Shown here piece after piece: positions 10,632 through 20,960 of a DNA stretch of 64,000 nt. A program made the translations under genes and the position numbers. The DNA is from Bolinopsis microptera (Eukaryota > Ctenophora > Tentaculata > Lobata > Bolinopsidae), in the NCBI RefSeq assembly GCF_026151205.1, contig NC_087073.1:4237001-4301000 (forward strand). The letters are read 5' to 3'. The notes beneath the pieces are model-generated. The model was given only the letters and a program-made list of their open reading frames with translations. It was not told the origin of the DNA and ran no database searches. Positions within the stretch are counted from its first letter, which is position 1, and every line of letters starts with the position of its first letter.

Positions 10632-11782
10632 CCAATCAAATCTGTGGAAGGTAATACAATGTGACTCATAGTAAAATCTACCATCCATTTAATTTCGTAT
10701 AATGATTCAAATTCAATCTCTTTGCAATCATGTTCAACATAACATCAAAATTTATACAACAATATAACGGATTACTAATATCGGGAGCCAAGTCTGTGGT
10801 AGCATCAAGCACCCAAAACATAATAAGAATTCTGTATCGTATGAAGTAAACAAAAGCTTAAACGACAAGTATCAGTACGAAACAAAATGTATAATAGTGG
10901 AAAGAGATATACATGCGCGACGCACACGATTTATTAGCTCGATTCTTGGTATAGTAAACTTAAAGTACACGACCAATTCACATAAATTTAAAAGCAGTGT
11001 AAAATGCTCGCGCGCGACAATCACGTTATAATTTGTGGAGGAGCACATCATGTATGCGGAGGGTATTGCATGTTTTGTTTGTGACACCACGAAAAACCTA
11101 CCTACCCACTATACCCATTCTCAAATCCTACCACTTCTAACCATCTTATGATTTTTTAAGAAAAATAAGTCGACGGAAAAAATATTTCTCAAACAGAGAC
11201 TCAAACAGAAACTCAATATTATCTGCTGCAAATTTGGAAAGTTCGATATCATCCTCAAATTACATACCTCAACTCTCGGGGTAGCTCGGAGATTGTTGAA
11301 CTGTCTCAAGATGATATCGAGCTAGATGGTGGAAAACACGTGATAATGACACGTGATGTTACGACAGCAGATGTAACGGGACATGATGACAGAGCGGAAG
11401 TTCATTATATGTATGAACAAAAACAAATTATTCGGGGTTTTTATTTATTATTAGATTATTATTTCCTGTGGTATTTTCACGTAATCGCACCCAGATTTGG
11501 GTTTAGATGCATGTGTCAGGTAACTCAGGTTGTGGGTAGAAAATATGAAACGCCCACGTGATAAGCACGTGACAGGTGGTAAAAGTGAGTTTAGAGCTCT
11601 GCATGGTTAGTTCAGATTGTGTGTTCTAGTGTTCTAGTGTATTCTAGTCACTTGTTTTAGTGTGTAATAGTATATTGTGATGGTGACCTTTTTTGTATGC
11701 TAGCCTTTCCCTTGATTTTTGGCTCTGAAAATTATTGAGTCTCGCAGTATGACTTGTCAATCTTCACAAATACACTTGCATA
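10632..11782. other. Intergenic, no gene recognised
   Basis: No coding region is recognised. Four CACGTG palindromes occur in two close pairs (about 11337/11352 and 11557/11568). Nothing else stands out. Confidence 0.6.
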
Positions 11783-11992
11783 ACTTAAACATCAGTCCAA
11801 TATGCATGCTACTGTATTCTGTAAGTAATAGCAATCCATGCATTCTTCTCGGCAGCTTTATCTTAATTAAAACACTTCATCTCAATTTAATTATGGCCAT
11901 AGTTGATAAAACTCCCTATAATTTCTAAAGTTTCAATAAATTGCTCTTCTGGAAATTCCAAAAATAAAAGCGTTAACGAGATTTGACTGGAA
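11783..11992. repeat. Direct repeat, copy 2
   Basis: Same orientation copy of 1-203 with a 7-nt insertion (TTCTGTA) and one or two substitutions. Without the E1/E2 nest, the two copies would be about 3.3 kb apart. No TG...CA termini or RT frame between them supports an LTR element, so a local segmental duplication is likelier. Confidence 0.85.
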
Positions 11993-11999
11993 TTAATTT

Positions 12000-12635
12000 C
12001 TACCCGTCACATACAAAATATGTCACGTGACTAAACCCATATCTCAGGGAGTGATACGAAGGAAACGTCACAAGGGAAGAAGTCTAAAGGGAACTTAGTT
12101 AGTCCCTGGGTACTATAAAACGAGTGTTTGGAAAAATGAAATCAGATCCTATAAAATAATGAATGTTGTACCAAGCACCTGCTATTAGACCTTAGGATCC
12201 GAACCAAAAGACCTGGAATGTTACTTAACTATCCGAGATAGGGGTTTTAATAGTAAAAAAACTTGTAATGGGCATACCATAGTCAAAGTGAGTAACGGGC
12301 AGTACAACCCATCATACTGCACGTCTCCTAAAGTCCTAAATACACAATACTCAAGGTCCAGGGGAGTCAGAAGGATGTCACTTTGAATGTTTTATTCATT
12401 AACCAGGTCGAATTGGGCAATTAAAACCGTCAAGGATATTTAAAGTATTAGGACGTTTTGGCATGAATTTTAACTGGGGGAGGTTGCCCATCTCGCAATT
12501 GAAGTATTAAGAATATATATCCAATAAAACCTTATCACTGAATCACGTGACTTGATTCCATGTCCGTTATTGGCCCTCAGGAGGCTGAGTACTATGCTCC
12601 ATATTCATGATAACCAGGTTTTGTGCGATCAAATT
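12000..12635. other. Intergenic, nothing recognised
   Basis: AT-rich sequence with two CACGTG sites (about 12017 and 12545). No gene or repeat family identified. Confidence 0.5.
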
Positions 12636-12639
12636 TTAT

Positions 12640-12771
12640 TCCGGATAGGTGCGTTGACATGGGACTAGGGATTTGTTTAATAAAGAGCTCATCTTTGAGC
12701 ACTTGTCTGCTTGGCGACAAGAATTCAACAATAGATCACATACTGAAAAGGTGTCCCAAAAACTCACACAC
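12640..12771 (+). pseudogene. LINE RT C-terminal fragment
   Basis: A short plus-strand frame reads CVDMGLGICLIKSS, then STIDHILKRCP, and ends in TAA. The Cys...His...Cys spacing with HILKRCP resembles the C-terminal Cys/His knuckle of non-LTR retrotransposon ORF2 proteins. Only about 43 codons are readable. An overlapping 120-codon frame on the other strand is taken as a shadow. Confidence 0.4.
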
Positions 12772-13202
12772 AGAATAAGTAATTGACTGTCAAAGCGTCT
12801 ATATATACATATATCAAATAAGGAAACTAATATTGGGAAGAAGTTCTTCAACATCCCAGACAAGTATTTCCTAAAGCACCTCCACAAAGTCATCAACATA
12901 AACACGATAAAATAAAATACTGTTGCCGAATTTATAACTAGAAGCTCACAAGGCGACTCGACCGACCAAGATTCCGCAACTTGCAACTGTAGAAACAAAA
13001 CAAATTGTCCATTGCCGTGAAAATCTCAAATCAAATCAACTGTTTACCTGGCCAATGCATTATCGGAAGGCAGAGCATCGTATTTATACATAATATATAA
13101 AGATAAAGGTCTGACTGAAACGCTTTCAAAAAGCGTTGGTCAAATTATTGCCAAAGCTTAAAGAATGAGTTCTACGAAACATCAACCGTGTTATCCAAAC
13201 TC

Positions 13203-13240
13203 ATAAACGGATTAAACGGATTAAACGGATTAAACGATTC
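13203..13240. repeat. 10-bp tandem repeat (GGATTAAACG)
   Basis: About three and a half copies of GGATTAAACG. It lies ~165 bp beyond the stop of the minus-strand LINE frame and could be its 3' tail, since short tandem repeats end several LINE clades. This is inference. Confidence 0.6.
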
Positions 13241-13403
13241 AAAAGTCAAATTACAATGGTAATGTCTGACCAGATATAAAAAATTAAATTTACCCAAAAG
13301 TCATAAAGTATATATATACAATGAACCCCGTAAATCTTAAGAGTGAGATTCAAAATACTTAATAATTTAAATGAACTTTTCTGAAAGTGTTCCGAGTCAT
13401 GGA

Positions 13404-14990
13404 TTATAATTTGGCAATATTGTTAATGTTAGGAATTTGTTTGGAGGACGCTTTAGGGAATCTTCGTTCATGAGCTTTGGTAAGGAACCTTCCTAGGTCT
13501 CCGATGGTTGTAGGGTGTGCGAAGATCTGTCCAATGTCAGAGAAGAGTAATGTTTTACTTTGTTGGGACAAACAGTGGCGGAGATCTTCATAGAGAGGGC
13601 AAGTACGCAATACATGAAGTTCATCTTCGATGATTGGATCAGGGAAAGGAAGCTCTAGAAGAAGATCGAGTGACTCCACATCTGTAGTAGAACAGTGTTT
13701 GCATGCCCTATTCGAAAGTTTTTGTCGATGCATGCCGTGTCTTCCAGTTTCGATGTTGTATTGATGCGAGCTTGTTCTGAGTTGCGCAATTCTCCTAGTC
13801 TGCTGTGGCCGTAGGTTAATCGACAGGTATGTTTCGCAACCGAAGCTTGCCTTGATGAGGTTGTAGAATCCTAGTTTTTTGTTGAGTTTTCGCTCTTTGT
13901 TCCATTGTTGAACGAAAAGGGTTTTCATAGCCTCGCTGATTTTGAGCGGGTTTGAAATATCACTTCCTCCTGTCAGTTCTTTCACTGTGTTCTTGGTGGA
14001 TTCCAGCCGGGAGAACCATAACAGTTTCAGATCCCTCTGCTCGGCGTAGGCGTGCCTCACTAAAGAAGAGCATCCCTCTTTGTCCAATCCCTCCAACCTC
14101 CCGAGGTAGCTATAGACTTGGGACGTAAGCTCGATGGCAAGCGGGTATCTTCCAGTGTCACCCCACACAGCGGTGTTTGAAGTCGATTTGTTGACATTCA
14201 TAGTCCATTTCATAAATGATAGGTGAACTTTCTCCAGGGGGTCTTTTGCTGTATCCTGAGTAGCCGGATAACTCCCCGAAGCAAAGATAGACATGAAATT
14301 TGTCATGGGAAGCCAGATCTGACACCCGTAGGATAGAACAGGAACAATCAGAGTGTCGAAAAGCTTAAACACAGTTGTCTTCCGGAGGTATCGAAGGTCA
14401 AGCATACTCTTGAGAGAGAAGTAGCTCCGGAGCCCTTTTTGTCTAAGCTTTATCTGAGCAAGTTTTAATGATCCCGTGAGTGTGAACGTAATTCCAAGAT
14501 ATGTGTACTCACGCACTGATGGCAAGGTCATTTCCCCGTAGACAAAATTAGTACTGTCCTTGAGCACCCGTCCTGCCCGGTTAAACACCATAATTGCTGT
14601 TTTTGATATGTTAACCGATAACCCCCACTCTTGACAGTAGGTGTGTAAAACTTCTAACATTCTTTGAAGACTCTCTTGATCGAGAGCCAACAGAATCAGG
14701 TCATCGGCCCAGAGGAGGTGGGTTACTCTAGTACTTTTCAGTAACGGTACTTCGACATTTTCCATAGAATTAAGGTCTTCTGATAGTTGGTGTATGAAGC
14801 ATTTGAAGAGTTCTGGAGACATGGGGTGTCCTTGTTCAGTCCCGCAAAGAACATCGATCTTTTCAGAAAGCTTGTTCAAGAGCTTGATTTTTGCTTTGGA
14901 GTTTGTGTACATGAACTCCATGCAACCAAAGAATCTTCCTTTGATGCCTAGTTTCCAGAGTTTGTACAAGAGTGCCTCCCGGCAGACTGT
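13404..14990 (-). pseudogene. Non-LTR (LINE) reverse transcriptase, 5'-truncated but open
   Basis: Open minus-strand frame of about 525 codons ending at TAA 13404-13406. RT palm motifs are seen in order: GTEQGHPMSPELF (motif B), HLLWADDLILLA (the F/YADD motif C with Trp before Ala), GLSVNISKTAIMVF and YTYLGITFT. The end has a CKHC ... HVLRTC Cys/His knuckle typical of LINE ORF2. The frame begins near VSTVCREALLYKLWKLG, inside the usual KAFD-V-R-LL block, right after a TGA, so endonuclease and early RT motifs are missing. 5' truncation is normal for target-primed integration. No internal stop is seen, so it is young or retained. Confidence 0.88.
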
Positions 14991-15159
14991 GGAGACTCAA
15001 AAGAGACACTGACAATATGAAATACACTATTAACTTGCAAATATTAACAAAATGCCAATAATACAAGTTTGGTGCGAGAATGAGAAACTTGTGCCTGACA
15101 TAAAAGCTCATAATCATCAAAAATCCGACCTCCGCCTTGTCAAACAAAATACAAGTATA

Positions 15160-15475
15160 ACCCCTAGGGGTTATACTGTAACTAGGGGTTATACAGTAAC
15201 TAGGGGTTATACAATAACTAGGGGTTTACTGTAACTAGGGGTTATACTGTAACTAGGGGTTATACTGTAACTAGGGGTTTTACTGTAACTAGGGGTTATA
15301 CAGTAACTAGGGGTTATACTGTAACTAGGGGTTATACTGTAACTAGGGGTTATACAGTAACTAGGGGTTTTACTGTAACTAGGGGTTTTATTGTAACTAG
15401 GGGTTTTACTGTAACTAGGGGTTTTACTGTAACTAGGGGGTTATACTGTAACTAGGGGGTTATATTGTAAGTTCT
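15160..15475. repeat. 18-bp minisatellite (CTAGGGGTTATACTGTAA)
   Basis: About 17 copies of an 18-nt unit with 17- to 19-nt variants (TTATAC, TTTTAC, TTTAC). The array opens with the palindrome CCCCTAGGGG. It lies just upstream of the Sushi gene. One plus-strand frame reads TRGYTV repeats, which I regard as accidental. Confidence 0.95.
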
Positions 15476-15738
15476 AGGAGTTTCACTTTAACTATATTAT
15501 AATTATATAATGGAGAAACTAACGGTGAGTCCATTCTACGAACACTATTTGGTAGGTCGGCATGTCGATTGCCGAGACCTCGGACGTGGTTTGTCGGTGT
15601 GGATGGTGTTCGCCTGTCGCTGCTGATTTCTGGGAGGCGAGTTGTACGTTCTTCTCTTTCGTGCGCAGTAAGAGTCCTTAGGTGAGCAGGACTTTTGCCT
15701 GGTACAGGATTATTATTACAATACGTCGTGACTCACTA

Positions 15739-16264
15739 ATGAGGTTCTTTAATAATATAACAACTATAGCATATTTGATATTGGGATTCCAAGTTATCCT
15801 TCTTTTTCCAGATAGGAAAAATCTCAACTGTTCATTTACTTTTTCAGAAACCCAGTACAGTGAGTGGTTCCCAGTTCCCGTGGACAAAAGCACTTACGTA
15901 TACAAAATTGTGGAGGGTAAGAGGTTCCAGATGCAGACTGATCGGAAGATAACTTCTGATGACAACATCAGATGGATGTTGGAAGGAGTAAACTGGTTCA
16001 GATTCAAACCAAGCTCTATAGAAGTTCCTAATTGCAAGAAACACAACCTGGAAGGAACTGAGGGGTTCTTCAAACGAGCTGGTGTTCTGACCTTCCTGAA
16101 GACGACCACTCAGCTACAAATTTGGTTTGACGATGTTCTGGAGGTCACCTGGGTTTATGACCGTAAAAGTTGTGACATGAGGAATGAAATGAAAGGATTG
16201 AGATTTTACGGCCTATGGGAAAAAAATAACGATAGAGTATCCACGCACTACAGATATAAAATTG
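15739..16264 (+). CDS. Exon 1: signal peptide plus unrecognised domain
   Basis: ATG at 15739-15741 starts MRFFNNITTIAYLILGFQ, a good signal-peptide candidate. An in-frame GTG further up lacks this logic, so I chose the ATG. The following ~150 residues contain Trp/Tyr-rich strands (YSEWFPVPV, NIRWMLEGVNWFRF, LQIWFDDVLEVTWVYDRK, GLRFYGLWEK) and three cysteines. I do not recognise the fold; alternating hydrophobics suggest a beta-sandwich. The exon ends AAA-ATT-G before GTAATT, phase 1. Splice acceptors inside the frame (CTTTTTCAG at about 15847) allow a shorter exon. Confidence 0.65.
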
Positions 16265-18468
16265 GTAATTGTCTCCATAAAGCATTGATCACATTAAATC
16301 GATCAATCGTATTGTGCTTGAAATAAGCTAGATTCGCAAATATTGTTAAAGAATGTAATATATAAATCTTTAGGCGAATTAAGTGATTAATATCCCAAAT
16401 AAAGTTTAGAAATTTGTTTTTCAGCTAAGTGTCCAGCTGGGACCTACATTGGCAAGATTCACAAATCTTGTTTTAAAAAAATTAATATATCAATTTGAAG
16501 GCGAATTAAGTGATTAATCCCAAATAAAGTTTAGAAATTTCGTTAAAGCAACGCATTCCACAGAAACAAAACAGTGTACGGGTCTCGACTCTCGAACCAG
16601 CCTGGAACCAGCTCACAACAAAAGCAACATTCCCGGTAGAAGCAGGAACAGTGCTGACAGTGTCATGTGAAGAAGGGTTCCTACAGAGAGGCAGCATCAC
16701 TATCACCTGTACTGAGGGCACCACCTTCTCCAGTGCCACAACTCCTACTTGTGTAGAAATAGGTGAGTATTCAGTACTTTAATCTCGAACTCAACACTAA
16801 AACCACCAAATGATGGATCTGATTGATTAATCAAAACAAAAATAACAGGGCAGGACAATTCAAACGTTTTTAGCTCATTCTTTTCTTACTACTTACTTCC
16901 TTATTTTTCAGCTAAGTGTCCAGCTGGAAGCTACAGTGACAAGATTCACAAATCTTGTTAACAAATATATAATATATCAATTTTAAGGCGAATTAAGTGA
17001 TTAATCCCAAATAAAATTCAGAAATTTCGTTAAAGCAACGCATTCCACAGGAACAATACAGTGTACAGGTCTCGATCCAGCCTGGAACCAGCTCAAAACA
17101 AAAGCAACATTCCCGGTAGAAGCAGGAACAGTGCTGACAGTGTCATGTGAAGAAGGGTTCCTACAGAGAGGCAGCATCACTATCACCTGTACTGAGGGCA
17201 CCACCTTCTCCAGTGCCACAACTCCTACTTGTGTAGAAATAGGTGAGTATTCAGTACTTTAATCTCGAACTCAACACTAAAACGACCAAATGATGGATCT
17301 GATTGATTAATCAAAACAAAAATAACAGGACATGACAATTCAAACGTTTTTAGCTCATTCTTTTCTTGCTACTTCCTTATTTTTCAGCTAAGTGTCCAGC
17401 TGGGAGCTACCTTGATATGGACACGTGTGAAGAATGTCTTGATAACATGGTCAGCTCAGAAGGAGCATCCTTGTGTACAACTTGTGAACTTGGCAAGGAA
17501 CGAAACCTAGGGAGGACCGCTTGTGGTAAGAATTGTTATCGAGAACCGAGCTGAGGTGATTCTATCTTTATAAATGGATAAAGATAGGGTAAGGGTTAAG
17601 ACGGGATAAGGATAGGGCTGAGAATCAAGAAGGCAAATTCGTGGTACGAGAAGGCAAGAACCGTAAAAATCTGGGTGGTAGTAATTCAATCAAAAATCTG
17701 TGGAATGCGTCCAGATATTTAATTTGTCACATCTCTTATACAAGTGTACTTATATGACGATTTCCACATCTTCCAGAACCCAGTGCAACTTATATTTATT
17801 TAATTTTAGAACCATGTGAAGATGGAACATATCGGGATGATACTATGACAAGCTGTGAGACATGTGACGCAGGAGGGACACCAAACACTGACCAAACTGC
17901 CTGTGGTAAGATAACTTTGAAGCTTATATTATTGTTATGTTTTAAATTTAATTAACTGTGGTAAACTGTACACACTATTAGAGTGGACCCTCAAGCAAGC
18001 TACGATTTAGTTATGTTGAAGGTTGCTTGAAAAGGTTAGGGTTGGGACATGAAAACAAAATCGTGGGATAGAACAGCGGAAACCGTCAAAATAACAGTTA
18101 TTATTGTATCACACAATCAAATTAATCAGATCAACGTGATTTAAATTGATATATCTACAGTGAGCTGCACTGGACTGAAAGATGAGTGGAGAACTACGAT
18201 CATAACAACAACACAGTTCCCATTAATCCCTGGAAGTGTGGTGGAAGTGTCTTGTTTTGAATCTAAAGCTATCAAAAAAGGGAGCAGCGAGGTTACCTGC
18301 ACTTCAGGAACGGAATTCACTTTCAAATTTAATGAACCCGAGTGTATAAATCCAGGTATAGAAGCGAACATGCTAAATAACCATAGCATCATCACAAAAG
18401 GATTACTCAACTCTTCATACAACCAGGGTATAAGTTTTCATCAGAATCGACAAAAGGGGGTAAAATAA
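15739..18468 (+). CDS. Secreted Sushi / Cys-rich (GCC2-GCC3-like) modular protein gene
   Basis: Exons I support: 15739-16264, 17051-17242, 17388-17525, 17810-17905 and 18161 to either 18355 (GT donor) or the TAA at 18466-18468. All internal exons are phase 1-1, the classic symmetric class for shuffled extracellular modules. The product has a hydrophobic N-terminus that looks like a signal peptide, a ~150-residue unknown domain, a Sushi (CCP) module, two short Cys-rich modules of the GCC2/GCC3 (ephrin-receptor-like) type, and a second Sushi-like module. It is probably extracellular. Role unknown, possibly adhesion or recognition. AATAAA at 18517 supports an end there. A broken exon duplication lies at 16425-16762. 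Confidence 0.75.
16425..16762 (+). pseudogene. Broken tandem copy of Cys-rich and Sushi exons
   Basis: A ~480-bp unit is repeated (starts 16425, 16912, 17388). The first two copies of the Cys-rich exon keep only AKCPAG-Y plus about 12 residues, then run into stop codons with no donor. The sequence replacing the exon end matches the intronic stretch at about 16330-16424 (GGCGAATTAAGTGATTAAT). In the first Sushi copy (16564-16762) a 7-nt net insertion near 16595 shifts the frame to a TGA. A donor GTGAGT remains at 16763. The first unit therefore looks dead unless an internal acceptor (AACCAG at about 16606) is used. Confidence 0.7.
17051..17242 (+). CDS. Sushi (CCP) module exon
   Basis: 192 nt, phase 1-1, after TTCCACAG and before GTGAGT. 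It encodes CTGLDPAWNQLKT, then FPVEAGTVLTVSCEEGF, then ITITCTEGTTFSS and PTCVEI. Four cysteines fit a Sushi/CCP module, with F-V--G--V---C, a G-F block and the last Cys near the end. The Trp after the third Cys is replaced by Phe. This is the intact copy of the duplicated pair. Confidence 0.8.
17388..17905 (+). CDS. Two Cys-rich GCC2/GCC3-like module exons
   Basis: Exon 17388-17525 encodes AKCPAGSYLDMDTCEEC ... ASLCTTCELGKERN ... TACG. Exon 17810-17905 encodes EPCEDGTYRDDTMTSCETC and ends TDQTACG. Both are phase 1-1. The C-P-G-Y ... C--C ... C--C ... TAC pattern is that of the ephrin-receptor-like GCC2/GCC3 repeat found next to Sushi and EGF modules in many animal surface proteins. The second copy is short (32 residues). 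The 284-bp intron between them shows nothing notable. Confidence 0.8.
18161..18468 (+). CDS. Second Sushi-like exon, possibly terminal
   Basis: Starts after ATATCTACAG. Encodes SCTGLKDEWRTTIIT, then FPLIPGSVVEVSCFE, then SEVTCTSGTEFTFKF and PECINP, a four-Cys Sushi-like module. A GTATAG donor follows at 18356, again phase 1. If it is not used, the frame runs 37 codons further to TAA at 18466, with AATAAA 49 nt downstream. I cannot decide between a terminal exon and splicing to an unseen exon. Confidence 0.7.
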
Positions 18469-18516
18469 TAAGATAAGGCCTAAAGGGAAGAGTTGGTTAC
18501 TATTTAACAGTAATTT

Positions 18517-18522
18517 AATAAA
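18517..18522 (+). terminator. Polyadenylation signal AATAAA
   Basis: AATAAA 49 nt after the last in-frame stop of the Sushi gene. Consistent with transcript 3'-end formation, unproven. Confidence 0.45.
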
Positions 18523-18589
18523 ATCTTACGAGTTGATGGGCTATGACCAGTAGCTCAGATGATACTGCAACCTAACTTAGATATCTAAA

Positions 18590-20960
18590 TATGTAAATTT
18601 ACTTTCGACTATTCTGTCCCATTTTAAAATATGAAAATTTCTGAACACAAATTTGTCAGATTGGCTGATCGTTTTGCCCAGAGACCAATTAGTTAGTTAA
18701 TTGATGATGGTATGAAACCAAATTGAGGTACTGGAACTCAAAATCCCGAAGAAAATTGAAAAGTCATATTGTCCTATTCTCTGTCCCATTTTCAGTTTTT
18801 GAAGATGAAATTTCCAGGACCGAAATTTTACAGTTTTGACTGAATTTCTCACCCGCAACCAATTAATCAGTCAACTATAATAGATGGCATATGACACGAT
18901 TGAAGTGCTGGAAGTTTGATTTCGGTCGGACGAAGCTCACACCAGAAAGGTTAACAAAACGAAAATTCATAATTTCCAATTTCTGTCCCATTTTCAAATA
19001 GGAAACTTTCTGACCACAAATTTGACAGATTGGCTGGTCTTTTTGCCCAGAGACCAATTAGTCAGTTAATTATGATGGTATAAAACCAAATTGAGGTACT
19101 GATAGATTGAGCAGTCATTCTTAGCAACCTTTTTTTCTAAGTCTCTAAAAATTTTAAGTTGATTCAATCAATTTCAATACAAACTTTTGATGATGATCAC
19201 AACCTGTAGATACATGAGACATAAGATGAAAATTGTTACGGATACTCCCATGTGTAGCCTTTGTAACACTTACTTAGAAACTATTCCTCATATTTATCTC
19301 CATTGTATTCACACAAATAGCTTCATTAAAATACTTGAAGACTTTATCAAAAGGAAAGACGATAGGAACTACAAAGATCCCACTAAAATTAATTTCATGT
19401 AATCACACTTCACAAATCATAAACTATTTTAATATTGTTGCCAAATGGTACATGAGCAAAAGATTTCAGACAGGGGAAATGCTGATCTGGCAGGGGTATA
19501 TTAAATTACTTAAGCTTTTCACTAACAGGAGACAAAATAGGTCACAAAAGTTCTACTGTGTCGATCTTGGCCGATTATGGGGCTAAATGTCCACTCCATT
19601 TATATTGCTGTCTATGATATTTAATTATTAATGGTTATTGTTACTATCTTGTAGTACTACTAGCTGTTTTTGTAGTACATGCCCTGCTTCCTTCCTTTCC
19701 TAAATTACCTTATAACCTCCTCCTTTATTACACCCTTTTCACTCACTTCATTTCACTCAATTCACTTCATATTTTATTACTACAGTATCTGCCAAAACCA
19801 ACATGGCCCATGTAGGAAGGGGCCTTGACGTTGTTTCCCACTTGGTCCCATGCATCCCAAGCTGACGGGCGGCCTCCACTATCTAAAAACTTACCTTTAG
19901 TGAAGGCCGATGGTCAACAAATACGATGTTAGAGCTTGGTGTGAACAAATCCTGACCTCCTTTTACACCTTTGGGACGACTTTCGCAAATGCGAGAGGAA
20001 AGACCCCGAGGAGGGCACCATTGGTTTTGGTAGGTTGCACATTTAAAAAATGTTGAAAAAAATATTGAAAACAAAAATCCCTTTGTCTGCCAGTTTTCAG
20101 TTTTTGAAGATGAAATTTCCAGGACCGAAATTTTACAGTTTTAACTGAATGACACGATTGAGGTGCAGGAAGTTTGATTTCGGTCGGACGAAGCTCACAG
20201 CAGAAAGCTTAAGTTTAACCAAACGAAAATTCATATTTTCCAATTTCTGTCTCATTTTCAAATATGAAACTTTCTGAACGCAAATTTGATAGATTGGCTG
20301 GACTTTTTGCCCAGAGACCTATTAGTCATTTAATTGATGATGGTATGAAACGAAATTGAGGTACTGGAACTCAAAATCCCGAAGAAAATTGAAAAATCAT
20401 ATTGTCCCATTCTCTGTCCCATTTTGATTTTCAGTTTTTGAAGATGAAATTTCCATGACCGAAATTTTAAGTTTTGACTAAATTTCTTACCCGCAACCAA
20501 TTAGTCAGTCAACTATAGATGGCATATGACACGATTGAGGTGCTGGAAGTTTGATTTCGGCCGGACGAAGCTCACAGCAGAAAGCTTAGCAAAACGAAAA
20601 TTCATTATTTTCAATTTCTGTCCCATTTTCAAATATGAAACTTTCTGAACACAAATTTTACAGATTGGCTGGACTTTTTGTCCAGAGACCAATTAATCAG
20701 TTAATTGATAATGGTATGAAACCAAATTGAGGTACTGGAACTCAAAGTCCCGAAGAAAATCGAGAAATCATATTGATTTCTTTTTGAAACTTTTTGAAGT
20801 TGAAATTTCCAGGGCTGAAATTTTACAGTTTTGACTGAACGTCTCACATGCAACCAATTATTCAGTCAACTATAGATGGCATATGAATTATGACACGATT
20901 GAGGCATGCTGAAAGTTTGATTTCGGTCGAAGGAAGCTGTCGGCAAAAAGCTTAACAATG
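18590..20960. repeat. ~370-bp tandem repeat, about four copies, split by a LINE fragment
   Basis: Repeated landmarks such as CCCAGAGACC--TTA fall at 18677, 19046, 20310 and 20681, giving spacings of about 370 bp within each half. Copies are diverged by substitutions and small indels, so the array is old. Between about 19105 and 20086 it is interrupted by unrelated DNA with a LINE C-terminal fragment. The left half stops in GAGGTACTG and the right resumes at CCAGTTTTCAG, about 55 bp later in the unit, so some repeat sequence was lost. Confidence 0.8.
19187..19588 (+). pseudogene. LINE ORF2 C-terminal fragment with frameshift
   Basis: The frame 19187-19402 reads CSLCNTYLETIPHIYLHC, the CxxC...H...C knuckle near the end of many LINE ORF2 proteins, then FIKILEDFIKR. 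A +1 shift near 19395 joins it to KWYMSKRFQTGEMLIWQGY in the frame ending at 19586, a typical C-terminal end. Upstream RT is absent. The following 500 bp up to 20086 may be its 3' region, but I see no clear tail. Confidence 0.6.

Noticed and set aside
1-11992. LTR retrotransposon bounded by the 200-bp direct repeats
   Set aside because: No TG...CA ends, primer-binding site, polypurine tract or gag/pol between the repeats.
15052-15234. 60-codon ORF with TRGYTV repeats
   Set aside because: It comes from the 18-bp minisatellite and its flank. No start context or homologue.
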